Shown here piece after piece: positions 8,377 to 15,652 of a DNA stretch of 46,527 nucleotides. Position numbers and translations under genes: made by a program. The stretch covers positions 1 through 46,527 of the forward strand of contig JAUXAL010000024.1 of the NCBI GenBank assembly GCA_030619925.1, read 5' to 3'. The DNA is from Phycisphaerae bacterium. Its GTDB lineage: Bacteria > Planctomycetota > Phycisphaerae > Sedimentisphaerales > Anaerobacaceae. Position 1 is the stretch's first letter. The number at the start of each line of letters is the position of its first letter. The notes below the pieces were generated by a model. That model had not been told where the DNA came from. It saw only the letters and a list, made by a program, of their open reading frames with translations, and made no database searches.

Positions 8377-9294
8377 TTACTTTGTTCTTTCCAGCAAGGC
8401 CATAGCCAATTGCCGCAGCGTATCGGCTTTTTTCCCAAAAGGCTCCAATACTGCCACAGCCTCATCGGCCAGCTTCTTCTGCAACTCTTTTGCCTTTTCA
8501 ATTCCCACTACCGCTGGGTAAGTGCACTTGGCCGCCTTGGCGTCTTTACCGGCTGTCTTGCCTAACTGCTCGCTCGAGGCGCTTACATCGAGAATGTCAT
8601 CAGCTATCTGAAAACCCAGGCCAATTTTTAAGCCATATTCACACAAACAGTCGAATTGCTTCTTTCCTGCGCCGCCACAGATGGCTCCCATCGCAGCAGC
8701 GCATCGGAACATCTTGGCCGTCTTGTTGGTATGAATATATTCTAAGATTTCCTCACCGCCGGTGCTTCTTTCAGCTTTCAAATCCGCCATTTGCCCTGCA
8801 ATCATACCGGACGGTCCGGCATCCTGCGCCAATTGACCAATTAATTTTACCGCGATAGTCGGCTCGTCAATCTCTTTTGCCAGAATCTCAAAGGCAAGTG
8901 TCAAAAGGGCATCACCAGCCAGAATAGCCGTCGCCTCATCGAAAACCTTATGGCAGGTAGGTAACCCTCGCCGAAAGTCGTCATCATCCATCGCCGGCAA
9001 ATCGTCGTGAATAAGCGAATAAGTATGTACCATTTCAATCGCCGCCGCCGCGATCTCAGCGTTGTGGTTGGGTTCGGGCCCGCCTTTTTTTGCGGGCGGG
9101 GTCCCGTTTACTTGCCCGCCGACAAGCTCGCAGCACCAGAGCACCAATACCGACCGCACTCTTTTGCCCGGCGCTTCAAGGACGTACCTAAGCGCTTCTT
9201 TCAAATCGCCGTCTATCTGCTGGAAAGCTAAAAGTCGCTGCAAAGTATCATTCACGAACTGCGCCTTCTTGCGTAACCGAGCATTGAAGTCCAT
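8377..9294 (-). CDS. ispA: polyprenyl synthetase (farnesyl/geranylgeranyl diphosphate synthase)
   Basis: It elongates allylic diphosphates with isopentenyl diphosphate downstream of the MEP pathway. The first Asp-rich motif is SLIHDDLPAMDDDDFRRG, followed by PTCHKVFDEATAILAGDAL. The second is GLGFQIADDILDVSAS. GKRVRSVLVLWCCELVGG is the diphosphate-binding N-terminal region. The DDxxxxD form of the first motif and the length of 305 residues match bacterial FPP synthases. Between ELVGG and the helix AAAAIEMVHTYSLIHDD sits an extra segment (QVNGTPPAKKGGPEPNHNAE) encoded by a GGGCCCGCC...GGCGGGGTCCC palindrome (9070-9105), an in-frame insertion. dxs is on the same strand about 2 kb further on, separated by the HNH locus. 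Product chain length is not certain. Confidence 0.92.
   Translation of the reverse strand: MDFNARLRKKAQFVNDTLQRLLAFQQIDGDLKEALRYVLEAPGKRVRSVLVLWCCELVGGQVNGTPPAKKGGPEPNHNAEIAAAAIEMVHTYSLIHDDLPAMDDDDFRRGLPTCHKVFDEATAILAGDALLTLAFEILAKEIDEPTIAVKLIGQLAQDAGPSGMIAGQMADLKAERSTGGEEILEYIHTNKTAKMFRCAAAMGAICGGAGKKQFDCLCEYGLKIGLGFQIADDILDVSASSEQLGKTAGKDAKAAKCTYPAVVGIEKAKELQKKLADEAVAVLEPFGKKADTLRQLAMALLERTK
9070..9105. repeat. palindromic element inserted in ispA
   Basis: The plus strand reads GGGTTCGGGCCCGCC, then seven T, then GCGGGCGGGGTCCCGTT. CCCGCC (9079-9084) and GGCGGG (9095-9100) pair, flanked by GGGCCC and GGGTCCC boxes. The same boxes bound elements at 11588, 32683, 33720, 41993 and 44691. The extra residues keep the ispA frame open. 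Confidence 0.7.
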
Positions 9295-9329
9295 TATCGA
9301 CCTACGATTTTCGATTTCAGATTGCCCCC

Positions 9330-9404
9330 TGACGGTTCACTATTGACAACTGAGCATTGATTATCGATTATTGAAAATAGTAAATAGTAAATAGTGAATA
9401 GTAA
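9330..9404. repeat. AT-rich short tandem repeat between ispA and miaA
   Basis: The ispA-miaA divergent gap is largely made of near-repeats such as GATTATCGATTATTGA and AATAGTAAATAGTAAATAGT. Similar sequence occurs at 14.83-14.88 and 41.94-41.99 kb and inside dxs. Any promoter for the two genes would have to lie in or next to it; none is clear. Confidence 0.6.
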
Positions 9405-9412
9405 ATGGAAAA

Positions 9413-10336
9413 ATGGTTCTAATTCTCGGCGTTACCGCATCCGGCAAAGGGCGATTGGCCTTTGGTCTGGCCAAAAGCGTGGGTGCTGAAATAATCAGCA
9501 TCGACTCGATGAAGGTCTATCGGCGAATGGACGTCGGCACCGCCAAGCCGCCCAAAGAGGCCCGCGCGGCGCTAAAGTATCATTTAATCGATGTGGTTGA
9601 GCCAAGCGACTCATTCAGCGTAGGGGCCTTTCTCGAATTGGCTTACAAAGCAATAGAGCAGATAAAGAGTCGCAAGAAACCCATAATCGCGGTCGGCGGA
9701 ACTGCCTTATATATAAAGGCCCTGCTCTACGGCCTTTTCGAAGGCCCCGGAACTAACGAGCAAATACGTGCTGAACTGAGAGCACGAGCACAAGCCGAAG
9801 GTTTGGCACAACTCCATCGCGAATTAACGAAAATCGACCCCGTAGCCGCCGACCGCATCAGCCCCAACGACTCCAAACGTATAATCCGAGCCCTGGAGGT
9901 TTACAAAACTACAGGCAAACCTATCTCAAGTCTCCAGAAACAATTCAACGCTAAAAAACCTGTACACGACTGGACGATAGTAGGCCTACGGAGAGAAAAA
10001 ACCGACGCCAACAACCGAATAAACAGAAGGGTAAAAAAGATGATTGCCGCCGGTCTTGTCGATGAAGTCAGATCCCTTCTGGCCGAAGAAAAACCTTTAA
10101 GCCCGCAGGCCCGATGTGCCATCGGTTACGCTGAAATAATCGATTACCTCTCCGGCCAAATAGGGCTGGAAAACGCAACAGAACTGATAAAGAAGAACAC
10201 CCGACGTTTAGCCAAGAACCAGCGCACCTGGTTCAAAACCTTTAAAAATGTCCACTGGCTCGATATCGAGCCGGAAGAACCCCCGGAAAAAATCCTCGAC
10301 CGCACGAAGACATTATTGAGCGGTCTTTTCACTTAG
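9413..10336 (+). CDS. miaA: tRNA dimethylallyltransferase
   Basis: It transfers a dimethylallyl group to A37 of tRNAs reading UNN codons, consuming an isoprenoid made through the dxs/ispA route. The P-loop GVTASGKG lies at residues 6-13, followed by IISIDSMKVYRRMDVGTAKP with the catalytic Asp and the substrate-binding DSMQVY-type motif. HLIDVVEPSDSFSVGAF and GGTALYIKALLYGLFEGP are family signatures, and ARCAIGYAEIIDYLSG with KNTRRLAKNQRTWFK closes the protein. The length of 307 residues is normal. Its stop overlaps the stop of the convergent ATP-cone gene by four bases (TTAG read from both sides). Confidence 0.95.
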   Translation: MVLILGVTASGKGRLAFGLAKSVGAEIISIDSMKVYRRMDVGTAKPPKEARAALKYHLIDVVEPSDSFSVGAFLELAYKAIEQIKSRKKPIIAVGGTALYIKALLYGLFEGPGTNEQIRAELRARAQAEGLAQLHRELTKIDPVAADRISPNDSKRIIRALEVYKTTGKPISSLQKQFNAKKPVHDWTIVGLRREKTDANNRINRRVKKMIAAGLVDEVRSLLAEEKPLSPQARCAIGYAEIIDYLSGQIGLENATELIKKNTRRLAKNQRTWFKTFKNVHWLDIEPEEPPEKILDRTKTLLSGLFT

Positions 10337-10914
10337 ATGGTTTGCAATTGCCGTTGTGCTCGCAGCACAGCAGCGGCGTCACCCAGAACAAGTTGCTTTA
10401 TCAAACTGGCCGGAACCAGGGTAATTCCCATACTGAAGATTTTCTCTTCAACCATCGAAGCAATCATCCGTGCCGTTTGCTGGCAAAGGCTGTACTTCGT
10501 TACCAGGTCTTCAACTATTCTGGACTTGTCCCACCGACATCTGCCGCCGGATTGCTCGGCCCCGGCAAGCAACTCGGCATCTGCAAGTTCCTGAATATCA
10601 ATCGAAACAACCTCAATTCGGGAACGCTTAAGCTTGCGCTCGAAATGATGTTCGCTTAGCACAATGGCAGCATCTTCATAGCTGGTGGCCGTCAGAACCG
10701 CCTTAATTATGGAAAAGACCTCGTTACTGGTTACGCTACGACGGCTTTGTCGATGATAAAGAAAATATGTCACCACCTCGGCAAGCTGTTCGGCAACGCA
10801 TATATCCGCCTGGTCGATCTCACCGAGAGCGTTACTGATAGTCCCTATGACTTTGGTGTGCAGGTATTCTTCGACACTGCCATCTTCCTTTATGACTTTA
10901 AGTTGTGTCTGCAT
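10333..10914 (-). CDS. twin ATP-cone domain protein
   Basis: This is a 193-residue protein that appears to be made of ATP-cone domains, the nucleotide-sensing module of ribonucleotide reductases and NrdR. Residues 1-90 show the pattern VIKEDGSVEEYLHTKVIGTI...ALGEI. The second half (WDKSRIVEDLVTKYSLCQQT, then ARMIASMVEEKIFSMGI and VPASLIKQLVLGD) looks like a second cone. No catalytic or zinc-ribbon domain is visible. It lies 124 bases downstream of nrdR on the same strand, with its own strong GGGAGGAG ribosome-binding site in front of ATG. A link to dNTP-dependent regulation is inferred from domain and neighbour; the precise role is unknown. Confidence 0.75.
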   Translation of the reverse strand: MQTQLKVIKEDGSVEEYLHTKVIGTISNALGEIDQADICVAEQLAEVVTYFLYHRQSRRSVTSNEVFSIIKAVLTATSYEDAAIVLSEHHFERKLKRSRIEVVSIDIQELADAELLAGAEQSGGRCRWDKSRIVEDLVTKYSLCQQTARMIASMVEEKIFSMGITLVPASLIKQLVLGDAAAVLRAQRQLQTI

Positions 10915-11038
10915 CTCCTCCCTTTTGCCTCCTTACAAAATTTAATAACAAAAAGCAAAGAACTGCGAAACTTTACCTCTGTTTGTTGTTGGCGGGAGCG
11001 ACAGTTTTCATTTTTTAGCTTTAAGCTCCCCCTGCTCG

Positions 11039-11527
11039 CTAATCAAAGAGCGTCGGCTGCCCAATAGGCTCGGCTTCCTTAATTACCTGACTGACTTCCT
11101 TAATCAATTCGCCTGCATCTCTGAAGTCCCGATAGACACTTGCAAAACGAATATACGCCACCTTGTCAACTCTACGGAGCTGCTTCATTACGCTATCCCC
11201 GACAAAAGCTGTTGAAACCTCCTTATCGAAATTCCGGAAAATATTTTCCTCAGCCTTGTCGGCTATTTGCTGAATCTTCTCTGCCGAAACGGGCCTCTTG
11301 TAACAGGCCTTCTGTAAACCGCTAATGATTTTGTCTCTGTCATAAGGAACTCGAGAGTTGTCTTTTTTGATTACATAGAGTTTAGAGCCCTCACCTATCT
11401 TTTCGTAGGTAGTAAAGCGCCTCCTGCACATCAGACACTGACGGCGGCGCCTGATTACTCTGCCTCCATCACTTGAACGCGAATCAATAACCCTATCTCG
11501 ATCTTCCTTGCAAAAAGGACATCTCAT
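11039..11527 (-). CDS. nrdR: transcriptional repressor NrdR
   Basis: It is the zinc-ribbon/ATP-cone repressor of ribonucleotide reductase genes, which binds NrdR boxes when loaded with (d)ATP. Zinc ligands are C3, C6, C31 and C34 (MRCPFCKED and RRRRQCLMCRRRFTTYE). The ATP-cone follows (LYVIKKDNSRVPYDRDKIIS, then ACYKRPVSAEKI) and the C-terminal VAYIRFASVYRDFRDAGEL is diagnostic. Length 162 is slightly above the usual 150. No ribonucleotide reductase gene is in the window; the neighbour is the twin ATP-cone protein. A GATACGAGATGCG-type repeat overlaps the region just upstream of its start (11525-11545). Confidence 0.95.
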   Translation of the reverse strand: MRCPFCKEDRDRVIDSRSSDGGRVIRRRRQCLMCRRRFTTYEKIGEGSKLYVIKKDNSRVPYDRDKIISGLQKACYKRPVSAEKIQQIADKAEENIFRNFDKEVSTAFVGDSVMKQLRRVDKVAYIRFASVYRDFRDAGELIKEVSQVIKEAEPIGQPTLFD

Positions 11528-12043
11528 TTCGTATCTCGCATCTCCTGTTGAATATTGCGCTCGAGATACACTTGCGACCTCGTAATTGGGTTCCCATTTT
11601 GCTGGGGCCCCTTCACAAAATACGCTCCCTGAAGCCCATCAAGACAACACCACATTTGGTCTATCTCAATATTCTAAACGCAACATATAGTATGTCAAAG
11701 AAAATCTTAAAGCAAGTTATTAACTTGCCCGAATCAAAAGTTCTTAAATTTTATCTTCGCTGCTCTTAATTTATGGCTTGATAAGCACTAAAGTTAAGAG
11801 CTCAAACTGACCGATTTAAGTTCAAATATTGATATAAGTGTCGCCCTGAAAAGAACATAACATAATTTGTCATTCCCGCGAAGCTTGTCCCGCAGTAAGG
11901 CGTCCTGCGGACCGCGAAGGTGGGGGGCAGAAACCCAAATCTCCTCGGATGCATTCATCGCTGCTCCAGGCACAAACTTTATCAAAACCAGTCAGTCTGA
12001 GTTAAGAAAAACCCACAGACTTTTTGCCGGCGTTTTTTTTCAC
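11528..12043. other. gene-free stretch upstream of nrdR
   Basis: I find no credible gene in these 516 bases. It holds the CGTATCTCGCATCTC repeat at its left end, a short GGGTTCCCATTTTGC...GGGGCCCC element (11588-11611), AT-rich DNA to about 11860, and a degenerate CATTCCCGCGAAGCTTGTC repeat (11870-11930) with a CCGCAGTAAGGCGTCCTGCGG hairpin (quoted arms CCGCAG and CTGCGG). Confidence 0.6.
11588..11611. repeat. short GGGTTCCC/GGGGCCCC element
   Basis: GGGTTCCCATTTTGC is identical over 15 bases to the left half of the palindrome inside the RNase P RNA gene (44691-44705). It is followed after TG by GGGGCCCC, so it looks like a deleted version of the same element. Confidence 0.65.
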
Positions 12044-12075
12044 AAAAAAAAACCTCTGCGCCGAGAGCGCAGAGG
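12044..12075 (-). terminator. intrinsic terminator of the candidate small RNA
   Basis: On the minus strand CCTCTGCGC, loop TCTCG and GCGCAGAGG form a perfect 9-bp stem followed by nine T. This is the strongest terminator in the window. Confidence 0.85.
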
Positions 12076-12187
12076 CCAACTCGGAAAGAAACTTATACAG
12101 CCCCCCTAAGGCCTACACAAAGCCTTCACGTAGCCGCGAAAGCATTGTTCCCACTCCTGCCTGAGTGCTATCGTTCCGGCCCCATAC
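12044..12187 (-). ncRNA. candidate small RNA of about 145 nt
   Basis: This is a minus-strand transcription unit without an open reading frame. It has a perfect TATAAT at 12199-12194 and a strong intrinsic terminator at 12075-12044. Between them several stems can be drawn: CACTC/GAGTG, GCTTTCGC/GTGAAGGC (8 bp with G-U pairs) and AAGGC/GCCTT. I could not match it to 6S, SRP or tmRNA signatures by eye. It follows the parvulin gene by about 200 bases and precedes nrdR by about 500. It could instead be the 3' end of a longer transcript. Confidence 0.5.
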
Positions 12188-12193
12188 GGCAGG

Positions 12194-12222
12194 ATTATAA
12201 AGTCAGGCTAATCTTTTAACCA
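12194..12222 (-). promoter_or_regulatory. promoter candidate for the small RNA
   Basis: TATAAT lies on the minus strand at 12199-12194 with TGGTTA (3 of 6 to TTGACA) 17 bases upstream. The -10 is perfect and the -35 weak. The predicted start is near 12187. Confidence 0.45.
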
Positions 12223-12270
12223 GGCGGCCATACCTAAAGACAAACAAATTAAGCTGATTTCGCCCGCTTC

Positions 12271-12319
12271 ATTTGCCCAACCCTATTAAAGTCTAACATA
12301 AAAATCTCAAAGGGCAAAT
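12271..12319. repeat. spaced inverted repeat downstream of the parvulin gene
   Basis: ATTTGCCC (12271-12278) and GGGCAAAT (12312-12319) are perfect complements separated by 33 AT-rich bases. It lies between the parvulin stop and the small-RNA promoter. No T-run follows, so a regulatory site or repeat is as likely as a terminator. Confidence 0.4.
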
Positions 12320-12396
12320 CAAGACAGCTACTTTTTTGCTTTTTTTAATAGCCCGATAAAGCCAAGGATACTATTTTTCGCCTTTTGGCAATCCGA

Positions 12397-13263
12397 TCAC
12401 ACCTCTTCGATTTTGGCCTTACTTCTTAACCGGTCTATAAACTCATCAATAGCTTTTCCTCGCATCTGTTCTTTAAGTGTGCCTACTATGTCGCCTTTCA
12501 CTTCTTCAAGGCTGAGCGCAGCCGCCGGCTCCCTTTCATACACCTTGGCTATATGAAACCCGAAACGGGTGCGAAAAACGTCACTAACCTCTCCGACACC
12601 TAAATTAAAAACTACATCCTCAAACTCTTCGACCATTTGTCCTCTCGTAACACGGCCCAAGTCACCACCGCTGTCGGCACAATCAGTATATTTATCAACC
12701 ACCACTTCAAAAGCCACACCGTTTTTCAATTCATTATGCGCTTCTCTTATCGCGTTATAAGCGGTTTCTTCGTCCGTTTGCCAGTTTAGATATTTTACTA
12801 TATGAGCGACTCTGGTTTGCTCACCGGTCCTGAACTGCTCCTTATTTTTCTCATAATATTGTCGGATAGCAGCCTGCGATGGCTCCGGCAAATCCTTGCA
12901 AAGCTCCTCCAGTCTTCGCTCAACTCTCATTTGCAGCTCAATACGCTCTCGTATTTTTTCATCATCCTTGGCGTCAAATTCTTTGTATAACTGCTTCTGG
13001 TCTTCGTATTGTTCCTTTAGTTTGGCTAAAACAGAATCAACCTGTGCTCCGGGAATTTTGTCGCCCTTGTTCTTCGCTTCCTGATTGATAAGGACCCTCT
13101 CAATCACATTTTCTCTGGACCAGTCAAGCAGTTGAGCTTCTCGCTCCTTGGGGTCCTTGTCAGTAAACACTCGTTCATAATCCGGCCTTAAGCGCTCAAC
13201 TTCCTGCCGTATTGCCGAATCTTCGATTTTTTCACCGTTAACAATCAAAGTCATATTTTGCAC
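12397..13263 (-). CDS. PpiC-type peptidyl-prolyl cis-trans isomerase
   Basis: This is a parvulin-family foldase of 288 residues. An N-terminal SurA-like helical region (VNGEKIEDSAIRQEVERLRP) is followed by a parvulin domain at about residues 145-245, with TRVAHIVKYLNW, TDCADSGGDLGRVTRGQM and FNLGVGEVSDVFRTRFGFHI matching the core motifs. No signal peptide is visible, so it may act in the cytoplasm, unlike periplasmic SurA/PrsA. It is the last gene of a three-gene minus-strand group with the TS-like protein and a membrane protein. A GTATTTCGTATCTTG repeat sits just upstream of the start. Confidence 0.88.
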   Translation of the reverse strand: MQNMTLIVNGEKIEDSAIRQEVERLRPDYERVFTDKDPKEREAQLLDWSRENVIERVLINQEAKNKGDKIPGAQVDSVLAKLKEQYEDQKQLYKEFDAKDDEKIRERIELQMRVERRLEELCKDLPEPSQAAIRQYYEKNKEQFRTGEQTRVAHIVKYLNWQTDEETAYNAIREAHNELKNGVAFEVVVDKYTDCADSGGDLGRVTRGQMVEEFEDVVFNLGVGEVSDVFRTRFGFHIAKVYEREPAAALSLEEVKGDIVGTLKEQMRGKAIDEFIDRLRSKAKIEEV

Positions 13264-13296
13264 CTCGTATTTCGTATCTTGTACCGCGTTTGACGT

Positions 13297-14259
13297 TCAA
13301 TCCTTTGCCTTTGCATACCAGTCTGGGTCCTGTGCCAACTTTTCCCTGGCCTCTTGCGTCATCATCTCAAAAGCCGGATGCGTGCTTTCCCAGGCCCGCT
13401 CGGTAAAGGGGCTTGCTCGCATCTTTTCTATTTCGGGAGCAACTTCTTCAAAATAACTGCCGTAAATATGCAGCGAATCGCTTATGTCAACATACCTGCC
13501 CACACTCACCGGCTCGCCCCTGTTTTTGGCTATCCCCTCGGCAATTATCCTTTGAAGGTCGGTAAGGGCATAGACATTCATAAACCACGCTTTGTAAAGG
13601 TCTCTGCTGCGCCAGTGCGTATTCATGTTAAGTGACAGTTTGCCCGCCCCGTTAGAAATCTCCCCTTTTCGTATCATATCCCCCCTTGTAGAATTTCTAA
13701 CGGGGCCCGCTTCGTTGTGCCCATGACGGACCAGCCGGCACCATATCCTCTGAAGGCAGGGCGGGTCATCCGTCTGTGGGTCAGCGGTCGGCATCCAGGT
13801 TATCGCCTGAGCCCTGCGGCTGTGCCCAGCCTGCGAGAGGTAATCGATAATATACTGAATCTGATTTACTTTCCTCAACGGCTTCGGCGATTCAGCGTTT
13901 CGTATATCTTCTACCGGACAGTATGAAAATAGCCTTTCGTGATATGTATAGGTCCACTTACCGGCAGCAGGATCAATCCAGTGGTCGTGAATACCGCTGA
14001 CTACTTCCAGTCGATACGCCTCAAGCTCCTCGGGTCCGCCCGGAAAATTCTTGTGAATCCTCGGCTCATTGAAAGGGTCGGTGACGGTAATCACAACAGT
14101 TGCATCCTTGCTTGGGGGGTCTTCGGGCTTATCATATTGAGTTCTGACCTCGAGACCCTTATCCCAGACCGCTAAAACAGCTTTCTCCCACGCCTCGGGC
14201 AGACAGTCAGCAGCGATTGAAATGACGGGTATATCACCAGTAGATACAGTAGCAGCCAT
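13297..14259 (-). CDS. thymidylate synthase-like protein
   Basis: It resembles the ThyA superfamily (reductive methylation of dUMP, or related pyrimidine hydroxymethylases) but diverges from classical ThyA. The catalytic Cys motif is DPPCLQRIW (C168). RSRD at 217-220 with LYKAWFMNVYALTDLQ matches the RSCDVFLGLPFN region, and SDSLHIYGSYF (D261, H264, Y266) matches the DxHIY motif. Residues about 180-206 (GPVRNSTRGDMIRKGEISNG) are encoded by a 59-bp inverted-repeat element (13647-13705) that splits the conserved block between the Cys motif and GKLSLNMNTHWRS. The frame stays open. ATG 14259 directly follows the TGA of the upstream gene, implying coupling. Whether the enzyme still makes dTMP cannot be judged here. 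Confidence 0.75.
   Translation of the reverse strand: MAATVSTGDIPVISIAADCLPEAWEKAVLAVWDKGLEVRTQYDKPEDPPSKDATVVITVTDPFNEPRIHKNFPGGPEELEAYRLEVVSGIHDHWIDPAAGKWTYTYHERLFSYCPVEDIRNAESPKPLRKVNQIQYIIDYLSQAGHSRRAQAITWMPTADPQTDDPPCLQRIWCRLVRHGHNEAGPVRNSTRGDMIRKGEISNGAGKLSLNMNTHWRSRDLYKAWFMNVYALTDLQRIIAEGIAKNRGEPVSVGRYVDISDSLHIYGSYFEEVAPEIEKMRASPFTERAWESTHPAFEMMTQEAREKLAQDPDWYAKAKD
13647..13705. repeat. inverted-repeat element inside the TS-like gene
   Basis: CCCCGTTAGAAAT (13647-13659) and ATTTCTAACGGGG (13693-13705) are perfect 13-bp inverted arms around 33 bases that include GTATCATATCCCCCC. The arms match the element at the dxs start (6284-6362), and the flank GGGCCCGC recalls the other palindromic elements. 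It is in frame with the host gene. Confidence 0.8.
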
Positions 14260-14814
14260 TCAGCGAGATTCCTTCATGTTGAAAGGTTTGGTTCCTGGTC
14301 TGGGTTCCGCAAATCTGCTTACGTCCAGCTCTTCTTGCGTGATGTTGTACCGTTGCCGATCGCGCGGCGGCATATCCGCGAGCATCTGCTTGGCCCTGTA
14401 AGCATACCAACTGTCCGGCCACTTCCGGATAATTTCCCGACAGCTGTCGACCATAAGCTTAAAGCCCATCATCGGCAATCGCCCGATGCTGCGGCCCGGC
14501 ACCGCCACGCCCAGCAGCCTTTCAGCCTCTATCTCGTCTATCTCCGAAAGCGGCTTGAAATACAGCTGAGCCGGCCTGGCCTGCTCTACAGGCGGCTCGA
14601 CTGCTGTTTTATCATGAGCCACCGAGTCCTGCTCCCGGACTTGTTGCGGTTCAGCCAAAAATCTCCTCTTGTCTTCTTCGGCCTGGTCATAAAAGGTTTT
14701 CGGCGGCGGCTTGGACTCGGTTCGTGTTTTTCCACCTCTGATGACACTTATCAAGAAAATCACGCCCACCACTACAACTGCAAGCCCAGCTATTTTCAGC
14801 CAGAATGTATTCAC
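14260..14814 (-). CDS. single-span membrane protein of unknown function
   Basis: The N-terminus is one transmembrane helix (IAGLAVVVVGVIFLISVI) followed by a long charged, Pro-rich soluble region. I recognise no domain. The C-terminal part (GFKLMVDSCREIIRKWPDSW, YAYRAKQMLADMPPRDRQRY) resembles helical repeat sequence, perhaps a degenerate TPR. GTG at 14814 is the likely start, with AAGGAG upstream at somewhat long spacing; TTG at 14844 is an alternative. It is the first gene of the group with the TS-like and parvulin genes, and its stop abuts the next start. Confidence 0.6.
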   Translation of the reverse strand: MNTFWLKIAGLAVVVVGVIFLISVIRGGKTRTESKPPPKTFYDQAEEDKRRFLAEPQQVREQDSVAHDKTAVEPPVEQARPAQLYFKPLSEIDEIEAERLLGVAVPGRSIGRLPMMGFKLMVDSCREIIRKWPDSWYAYRAKQMLADMPPRDRQRYNITQEELDVSRFAEPRPGTKPFNMKESR

Positions 14815-14828
14815 AATTATTCCCAGCT

Positions 14829-14941
14829 CCTTACTAATTGCCAATTGATTATTGATTATTGACCACCGATTATTTATAATTGATTTTAGCGTTTAGTTTT
14901 CTTTTTTTCAATAATAAATATCGAAGAACCGCCTGTGGCGG
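14829..14941. repeat. AT-rich tandem repeat and CCGCC palindrome
   Basis: ATTGATTATTGATTATTGA-type repeats (14840-14880) are followed by the palindrome CCGCCTGTGGCGG (14929-14941). The latter recurs as CCGCCTATGGCGG at 6619 and CCGCCATAGGCGG at 7763. The stretch separates two divergent operons. Confidence 0.6.
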
Positions 14942-14968
14942 AATTAGTAAGTAAGTAGTCAATTTCAA

Positions 14969-15616
14969 ATGTTCACAGGGCTCATAGAGGCAATTTGTAC
15001 AGTAAAGTCGGTTTCCCAGCGTGCCGGCGGAGATGGGCTTTCGCTGACCATAGATTTGGGCAAGCTGGCCAACGACAGCAAAATCGGCGATAGTATAGCG
15101 ATAAACGGCGCTTGTCTGACGCTCGCCAGGCTCGAAGGCAATCTCGCAGCCTTCGACCTTAGCACCGAAACGTTAACAAAATCGAACCTGGATAAATTAA
15201 GACCATCATCGCAGGTCAACGTCGAACGCGCCATCAAGGCCGGTGACCGGCTCGGCGGACATATCGTTCAGGGCCATATTGACGGTATAGCAACGATTAA
15301 GGCGATTAAAAAAATAGGCCAATTTGCCGATATAAAATTTGCAGCTGATGCCGAACTGCTCGAACAGATGGTCGTCAAAGGTTCAGTCGCTGTTGACGGA
15401 ATTTCTTTGACGATAGCGAGTATGGACCAGAACAGCTTCAGCGTGGCTATAATACCCGAAACGCTGAAGAAAACTACCTTAGGCAGGGCAAAAATTGGTG
15501 ATGAGGTTAATATAGAAACTGATATAATTGTAAAGACGATAAAAAAACAGCTTGGAAAGATTTTGCCACAGACCCAGTCCCTAACAGCCGAAAAACTAAA
15601 AGAGTTGGGCTTTTAA
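14969..15616 (+). CDS. ribE: riboflavin synthase alpha subunit
   Basis: It dismutates two 6,7-dimethyl-8-ribityllumazines to riboflavin. It has two lumazine-binding repeats: residues 1-90 beginning MFTGLIEAICTV with SIAINGACLTLA, and residues 95-195 with GGHIVQGHIDGIATI, GSVAVDGISLTIAS and FSVAIIPETLKKTTL. The length of 215 is normal. It begins a plus-strand run with pdxA and rsmA. No FMN riboswitch is visible in the short leader, which is repeat DNA. Confidence 0.95.
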   Translation: MFTGLIEAICTVKSVSQRAGGDGLSLTIDLGKLANDSKIGDSIAINGACLTLARLEGNLAAFDLSTETLTKSNLDKLRPSSQVNVERAIKAGDRLGGHIVQGHIDGIATIKAIKKIGQFADIKFAADAELLEQMVVKGSVAVDGISLTIASMDQNSFSVAIIPETLKKTTLGRAKIGDEVNIETDIIVKTIKKQLGKILPQTQSLTAEKLKELGF

Positions 15617-15652
15617 ACAACGTACAGCAGATAGCAAAAACTAAACGCTATT

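Noticed and set aside
12044-12187. SRP RNA or 6S RNA identity for the small RNA
   Set aside because: GGGGCCGGAACGATAGCA loosely resembles SRP domain IV around GGAA, but the closing pairs fail and the spacing to AGCA is wrong; the 6S bubble pattern is not evident either.
14845-14968. FMN riboswitch before ribE
   Set aside because: The leader is repeat DNA with no RFN-element motifs.
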